The position numbers and the translations under genes were made by a program. From the NCBI GenBank assembly GCA_025928125.1, contig JAICKD010000067.1, positions 1 through 9,674 on the forward strand: DNA of 9,674 nt. The letters run 5' to 3'. How positions within the stretch are numbered: position 1 is the first letter of the stretch; every line of letters begins with the position of its first letter. The notes under the pieces were generated by a model. The model was given only the letters and a program-made list of their open reading frames with translations. It had not been told where the DNA came from and did no database searches. Of the stretch, positions 7,034 to 9,674 are shown in pieces. This DNA comes from Ktedonobacterales bacterium (GTDB lineage: Bacteria > Chloroflexota > Ktedonobacteria > Ktedonobacterales > JADMIN01).

Positions 7034-7771
7034 ATGGTTACCTACGAAGACCTCACCGAATTATTCCTGAGCGCGGCGGAGGCAACGGGCCTCTCGGTGC
7101 ATCCAGAGTTCTGGTTGAATACGCAGACGCTCGAGCGCGAGTTTGCCTGCACGCTGCATCCTGGCCCGTGCGAGGAGGCGGAGCATCGCGCCGTCTGCAC
7201 GCTCTCATTCGCCTGGGGGCCGCTGGACACTGCGCTCTCCATCGATGGCGCTGAAGGCGTCTGTGAGTTCTTCCACGAGCCTGATGAGTCGTGTCCGCAT
7301 CTGCACACGGAAAATGTGCTGCCGCTGGTCATAGACCTCTCCTATAGCCTCCCGCTGGCGCATATCGACCTGGGTGCGATCAATTTGCAGGCCATCGCGC
7401 GTCTGGTCAAGCTGCGCGCGTCGGAGCATAGCAGCCGCGCCGTGGAGACGCGCTCGAATGTCGCGCTGGCGCTTGGTGATACGAGCATGGAGGCCGAGGC
7501 GCTCACGCTGCAACAGCGGGTGGAGCTGCCGCTCTGGGATCCCGAGGGCGTGAGCGGGTTTCATGCGGCAGAGGAGTATCGTGAGGGCCACATGACGCTT
7601 GGCCGCGCGCGTCGCCAGTCTGTCTATCATCAGGGCGAGCCGCATCCCGAAGAATGGCTGCCGCACATGTTCGCGGAGGTCGCCGCCGATATCGCCAGCG
7701 TGCTCGACGCGCTCGAAACGTCGAACACCGGCGGCTCCATCCACAACGCCTTCGATAGCTCCGAGAACTAG
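7034..7771 (+). CDS. Hypothetical protein with a Cys/His-rich patch
   Basis: I do not recognise this family. From ATG 7034 it has 245 aa. The frame is also open from ATG 6938 (277 aa) and ATG 7022. GGAGGG (7016-7021) is adjacent to ATG 7022 and 12 nt from ATG 7034, while ATG 6938 has only a weak purine run, so 7034 is favoured without certainty. The protein is acidic with no signal peptide or membrane helix. Residues 39-91 are rich in potential metal ligands: C39, H42, C46, H51, C55, C77, H81, C87, H89 and H91, including CTLHPGPC and SCPHLH. The rest looks like a mixed alpha/beta soluble protein, ending in a helix (about 205-230) and a Ser/Asn-rich tail. It follows a terminator, so it probably has its own promoter. 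A possible -10, TATGAT (6937-6942), overlaps ATG 6938 and would exclude that start. The LLM gene follows after 154 nt. Confidence 0.65.
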   Translation: MVTYEDLTELFLSAAEATGLSVHPEFWLNTQTLEREFACTLHPGPCEEAEHRAVCTLSFAWGPLDTALSIDGAEGVCEFFHEPDESCPHLHTENVLPLVIDLSYSLPLAHIDLGAINLQAIARLVKLRASEHSSRAVETRSNVALALGDTSMEAEALTLQQRVELPLWDPEGVSGFHAAEEYREGHMTLGRARRQSVYHQGEPHPEEWLPHMFAEVAADIASVLDALETSNTGGSIHNAFDSSEN

Positions 7772-7913
7772 GCATTTCCGCTTGAAAGCCGCCGGGGAAG
7801 AATAGCATTCCACCTCTGTCTCATCCCTTATCTCCAATGGCGCGCGAGACAGCCAGGTGAGGTGCGCACGCTGCTGTTTTCCCACTGTGCAGCGAAATCT
7901 TCATCCTTAACCC

Positions 7914-7921
7914 AAGGAGGT
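7914..7921 (+). promoter_or_regulatory. Consensus ribosome binding site that fixes a GTG start
   Basis: AAGGAGGT is an exact match to the anti-16S consensus and lies 4 nt before GTG 7926. No in-frame ATG upstream competes, and the first downstream ATG is far into the conserved domain. This makes GTG 7926 the secure start of the luciferase-like gene. Confidence 0.85.
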
Positions 7922-7925
7922 CTCC

Positions 7926-8759
7926 GTGCGTTTCGCTATCAATCTTCCTGCCTTCAATGCGTTTGCCGATGCTCGCGAGCTTGCCGATCTGGCGCGTGAG
8001 GCCGAAGGCGCGGGCTGGGATGGTTTCTTCCTCTGGGACCATCTACAAACAGAGCCAAACGGCCCTGTCGCCGATCCCTGGGTGACACTCACCGCCATCG
8101 CCATGCGGACCGAGTGTATTCGCTTCGGCGCGCTGGTCACACCGCTGCCACGCCGCCGTCCCTGGAAGTTCGCACGCGAGACCGCCACGCTAGATCGCCT
8201 TTCCCGCGGGCGACTGATTGTCGGTGTGGGTATTGGAAGCGATCACTGGCGCGAATATAGCGCCTTTGGCGAGGCTGCCGATGACAAGGCGCATGCGACG
8301 CTGCTGGATGAGAGTCTCGCCATCGTAACAGGCCTGTGGACCGGCGAGCCTTTCAGCTATGAGGGTACGATATATACGGTGCGGAACGCGCAATTCCTTC
8401 CCACACCAGCGCAGGCGCCGCGCATCCCTATCTGGGTGGCAGGCATCTTGCCACACACAGCGCCACTCCGTCGCGCCGCCCGCTGGGACGGTGTTTATCC
8501 TATTCACTGGGATGGCCATCCAGTCCAGCCAGACGAGATCCGCGAGATGCTTTCCTACATTCACCAGTATCGCTCGTCCGGTGATCCCTTCGAGGTTGTG
8601 GTCGCGGGCTACGTAGGCAACGAATCGCTGACTGCCGCGACGGCATTGCTGCGGACCTATGCGGAGGCAGGCGTCACGTGGTGGCAGGAAGGATTTCTGC
8701 CGGGCGACACACTGGATATGGTACGCGCGCGTATTCACCAGGGACCACCCACGCTCTAG
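7926..8759 (+). CDS. LLM-class (luciferase-like) flavin/F420-dependent oxidoreductase
   Basis: This 277-aa protein fits a short single-domain bacterial-luciferase-like TIM barrel. Signatures in order are a first strand MRFAINLP (1-8); LAREAEGAGWDGFFLWDHL (22-40), the classic family segment; DPWVTLTAIA (50-59); IRFGALVTPLPRRRPWKFARETATLD (65-90), the cofactor-binding stretch; RGRLIVGVGIG (94-104); and PRIPIWVAG (165-173). Members use FMN or coenzyme F420 in hydride transfer or monooxygenation in the cytosol. Sequence by eye does not separate the two cofactors or give the substrate. The length is somewhat below the usual 300-350 aa, with the C-terminal barrel part compact, but no frameshift is visible. 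It begins at GTG behind a perfect ribosome site and is 154 nt from the preceding hypothetical gene. No promoter was recognised in that gap. A weak terminator-like hairpin follows the stop. Confidence 0.9.
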   Translation: MRFAINLPAFNAFADARELADLAREAEGAGWDGFFLWDHLQTEPNGPVADPWVTLTAIAMRTECIRFGALVTPLPRRRPWKFARETATLDRLSRGRLIVGVGIGSDHWREYSAFGEAADDKAHATLLDESLAIVTGLWTGEPFSYEGTIYTVRNAQFLPTPAQAPRIPIWVAGILPHTAPLRRAARWDGVYPIHWDGHPVQPDEIREMLSYIHQYRSSGDPFEVVVAGYVGNESLTAATALLRTYAEAGVTWWQEGFLPGDTLDMVRARIHQGPPTL

Positions 8760-8766
8760 CTGCTAG

Positions 8767-8793
8767 AAGGCGGGGGGCGGCGCTTTCGCCTTT
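8767..8793 (+). terminator. Possible terminator after the LLM gene
   Basis: AAGGCG (8767-8772) pairs with CGCCTT (8787-8792), and an inner GGCG/CGCC hairpin with a CTTT loop competes with it. Only three T residues follow. It sits 7 nt after the stop, the right place for a terminator, but the T-tract is poor. Confidence 0.35.
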
Positions 8794-8810
8794 CATGCGC
8801 CAGGCATCCG

Positions 8811-8881
8811 TACCTGATATTAGATTGATGCAAGAGTGACATAGGGTGTTTACCTGATACGATATCAGGTGTTTACCTGAT
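8811..8881. promoter_or_regulatory. Cluster of ACCTGATA operator-like sites
   Basis: A perfect 19-bp palindrome, ACCTGATA-CGA-TATCAGGT, occupies 8852-8870. A further ACCTGAT (8875-8881) makes a second dyad with the right arm across GTTT. A single forward site TACCTGATAT lies at 8811-8820. The two rightmost forward sites belong to an identical 13-nt direct repeat GTGTTTACCTGAT (8846-8858 and 8869-8881; period 23). This arrangement is typical of a dimeric repressor or of iteron-like binding sites. The cognate protein is not recognisable. Confidence 0.6.
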
Positions 8882-8949
8882 GCGACTATATAACGATGCG
8901 ATGTATTCTTGGGTCAGAGAGACTATTCACAATCTCCTCCCCTCCCCTT

Positions 8950-8986
8950 CGAAGACCAGGCGCCCAGAACCTGGTCTTCGTGTTGT
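8950..8986 (+). terminator. Strong 11-bp hairpin, probable terminator
   Basis: CGAAGACCAGG (8950-8960) and CCTGGTCTTCG (8970-8980) are perfectly complementary across a 9-nt loop, with T-rich TGTTGT after it on the plus strand. On the minus strand the following bases are purine-rich, so termination would be rightward. It lies about 190 nt past the LLM stop. It could end LLM readthrough, protect the origin from transcription, or end a small RNA. Confidence 0.55.
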
Positions 8987-9106
8987 CTGCGAGTCGGTGT
9001 TGTGTGCTGGTATTTGATATGATGATTCGTTTACTCCTGCCAGGGAATGTGGTTATGCTCTAGCCTGTTGTGTGGATATTTCAACAGGACACCGTTTCAC
9101 ATGATC

Positions 9107-9172
9107 TTCTCTTTCCTTTATTTATATTGTAGTAAGAGAAATAGCAGTCATAGTAATAGGGCCGGTGGATAG
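9107..9172. other. DNA unwinding element with DnaA-trio-like triplets
   Basis: From right to left are a DnaA-box-like GGTGGATAG (9164-9172, minus orientation), a GGCC block (9160-9163), ten consecutive triplets at 9130-9159 of which nine have A in the middle (the three nearest the box are TAG, TAA, TAG), and an AT-rich tract (9107-9129, TTTATTTATATTG core). Read on the opposite strand this is box, GC block, CTATTACTA-type trios, AT tract: the order of the B. subtilis basal unwinding element, where trios of 3'-(G/A)A(T/A) guide DnaA onto single strand. Confidence 0.6.
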
Positions 9173-9268
9173 TGGGGATAAGTGTCAATGGCGTTTGCGT
9201 GTGACGACATATGCCGCTTGAATTCAGGGATGGCGCGAGTTGATCTGTTGCCTGAGCATCGTTCCTCG

Positions 9269-9644
9269 TGTGGATGTGTTCGTGGTAGGTGCGGGATAAT
9301 CTCGCCAAGAAATGTGGATGGCTGTGGATACATGAGATGGGCTATCCACGCCTTCCACGAGGCATCCACGGGACTATCCACGAACTCGGTGGACAGGGTG
9401 AAGTCCGTCCACAGCCATCCACGATCTCTCAACAGCAGATGCCCACAATGTGGATGATGGCGCCCTACGCCTGTTGCATAGCTCCCCACATGCTCCCCAC
9501 CATCTATCCACCGCATGCTGCCCTTGTCCACACAGTTATCCACAAGGATTGTGGCGATGGATGGAGTCATCTGGAGGATGAGGCGAAGGCCAACTTATGC
9601 ACACAAGGGGCGAGTTGTCCACATTTTCAGGCCTGTTATCCACG
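9269..9644. other. oriC: Origin of replication (oriC): DnaA box cluster
   Basis: About seventeen 9-mers resembling TTATCCACA lie here. Minus-orientation boxes start at 9269, 9313, 9323, 9388 and 9449. Plus-orientation boxes start at 9342, 9351, 9362, 9374, 9405, 9415, 9504, 9524, 9536, 9595, 9615 and 9636. The box at 9536-9544 is the exact consensus. TTGTCCACA occurs twice (9524, 9615), TTATCCACG once (9636), and TTATGCACA (9595) has one mismatch. Many central boxes are CTATCCACG or CCATCCACA types, probably lower-affinity sites. A further isolated box, TGTGGATAT, lies at 9071-9079. The unwinding element is to the left, at 9107-9172. Open reading frames across this region consist of box codons and have no ribosome sites. 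The dnaA gene expected nearby is not in the window and may lie to the right. Confidence 0.92.
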
Positions 9645-9674
9645 CAGACAATGAACTTTCAGCGGCGCTGGAAA

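Larger units (their letters stand above)
8760..9070. other. Intergenic region between the LLM gene and the origin
   Basis: These 311 nt contain no credible gene. They hold a weak terminator-like hairpin, four ACCTGAT-type sites including a perfect palindrome, an AT-rich TATATAAC element (8887-8894), a pyrimidine run (8933-8947) and a strong 11-bp hairpin. Base composition falls toward AT compared with the coding part of the window. Confidence 0.7.

Noticed and set aside
7205..7885. Minus-strand frame of 226 codons.
   Set aside because: Antisense to the hypothetical gene, with Arg/His-rich shadow composition and no ribosome site.
8190..8738. Minus-strand frame of 182 codons.
   Set aside because: Antisense to the LLM gene, whose conserved motifs make the plus-strand reading secure.
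8846..8881. parS partition site near the origin.
   Set aside because: The dyad ACCTGATA-CGA-TATCAGGT does not resemble the TGTTTCACGTGAAACA consensus.
9289..9654. Open frame of 121 codons on the plus strand, and 9148-9570 on the minus strand, across the right end.
   Set aside because: Both are composed largely of DnaA-box sequence (Trp/His/Pro/Thr-rich), have no ribosome site and overlap each other. They are the origin read as codons.
9651..9674. Start of dnaA or rpmH at ATG 9651.
   Set aside because: Only eight codons are visible, there is no ribosome site, and they resemble neither family's usual N-terminus.

Overview
This window is GC-rich bacterial chromosome ending in a replication origin. 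No gene fixes the taxonomy. The best guess is Chloroflexota, possibly the Ktedonobacteria lineage. The hints are a secreted Asp-box propeller protein, PEWLR-type motifs in the disordered tail of a HAMP membrane protein, an F420/FMN luciferase-like oxidoreductase, and strong AGGAGG ribosome sites beside GC-rich codons. That placement is an inference from style and has not been checked by a search.

Layout from left to right. (1) 3-1031 (+): the 3' end of an Asp-box (BNR/sialidase-like) beta-propeller protein whose start lies outside the window. (2) 1038-2589 (-): a two-gene unit, a radical SAM enzyme of the Elp3/TIGR01210-like type followed 4 nt later by a hotdog-fold thioesterase-like protein. 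(3) 2590-2926: a divergent intergenic region with a near-consensus sigma-70 promoter. (4) 2927-4936 (+): a large two-domain protein, an N-terminal ThiF/E1-like adenylating domain joined by an Ala/Pro/Glu linker to a C-terminal domain that looks like an autoinducer-synthase/FeeM-type acyltransferase. Its stop codon lies inside the first unit of seven perfect 11-bp tandem repeats. (5) 5288-6784 (+): a six-helix membrane protein with a coiled coil, a HAMP-like segment and a Pro-rich tail, closed by a clear intrinsic terminator. (6) 7034-7771 (+): an unrecognised protein with a Cys/His-rich patch. (7) 7926-8759 (+): a luciferase-like monooxygenase (LLM) starting at GTG behind AAGGAGGT. (8) 8760-9070: non-coding DNA with a cluster of palindromic ACCTGATA sites and an 11-bp hairpin. 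(9) 9071-9674: the origin of replication.

The origin is the firmest non-coding call. About seventeen DnaA-box-like 9-mers crowd into 9269-9644 and include one exact TTATCCACA. To their left, an AT-rich tract, a run of DnaA-trio-like triplets, a GGCC block and a DnaA box lie in the order of the B. subtilis basal unwinding element. The gene expected to the right (dnaA or rpmH) lies outside the window.

How the genes work together is mostly unknown. The radical SAM/thioesterase pair and the E1-acyltransferase fusion share a divergent intergenic region and carry chemistries (radical, thioester, adenylate, acyl transfer) often seen together in small-molecule or peptide modification pathways. A shared pathway is a hypothesis only. 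All the + strand genes run toward the origin, so the leftward fork would meet them head-on.
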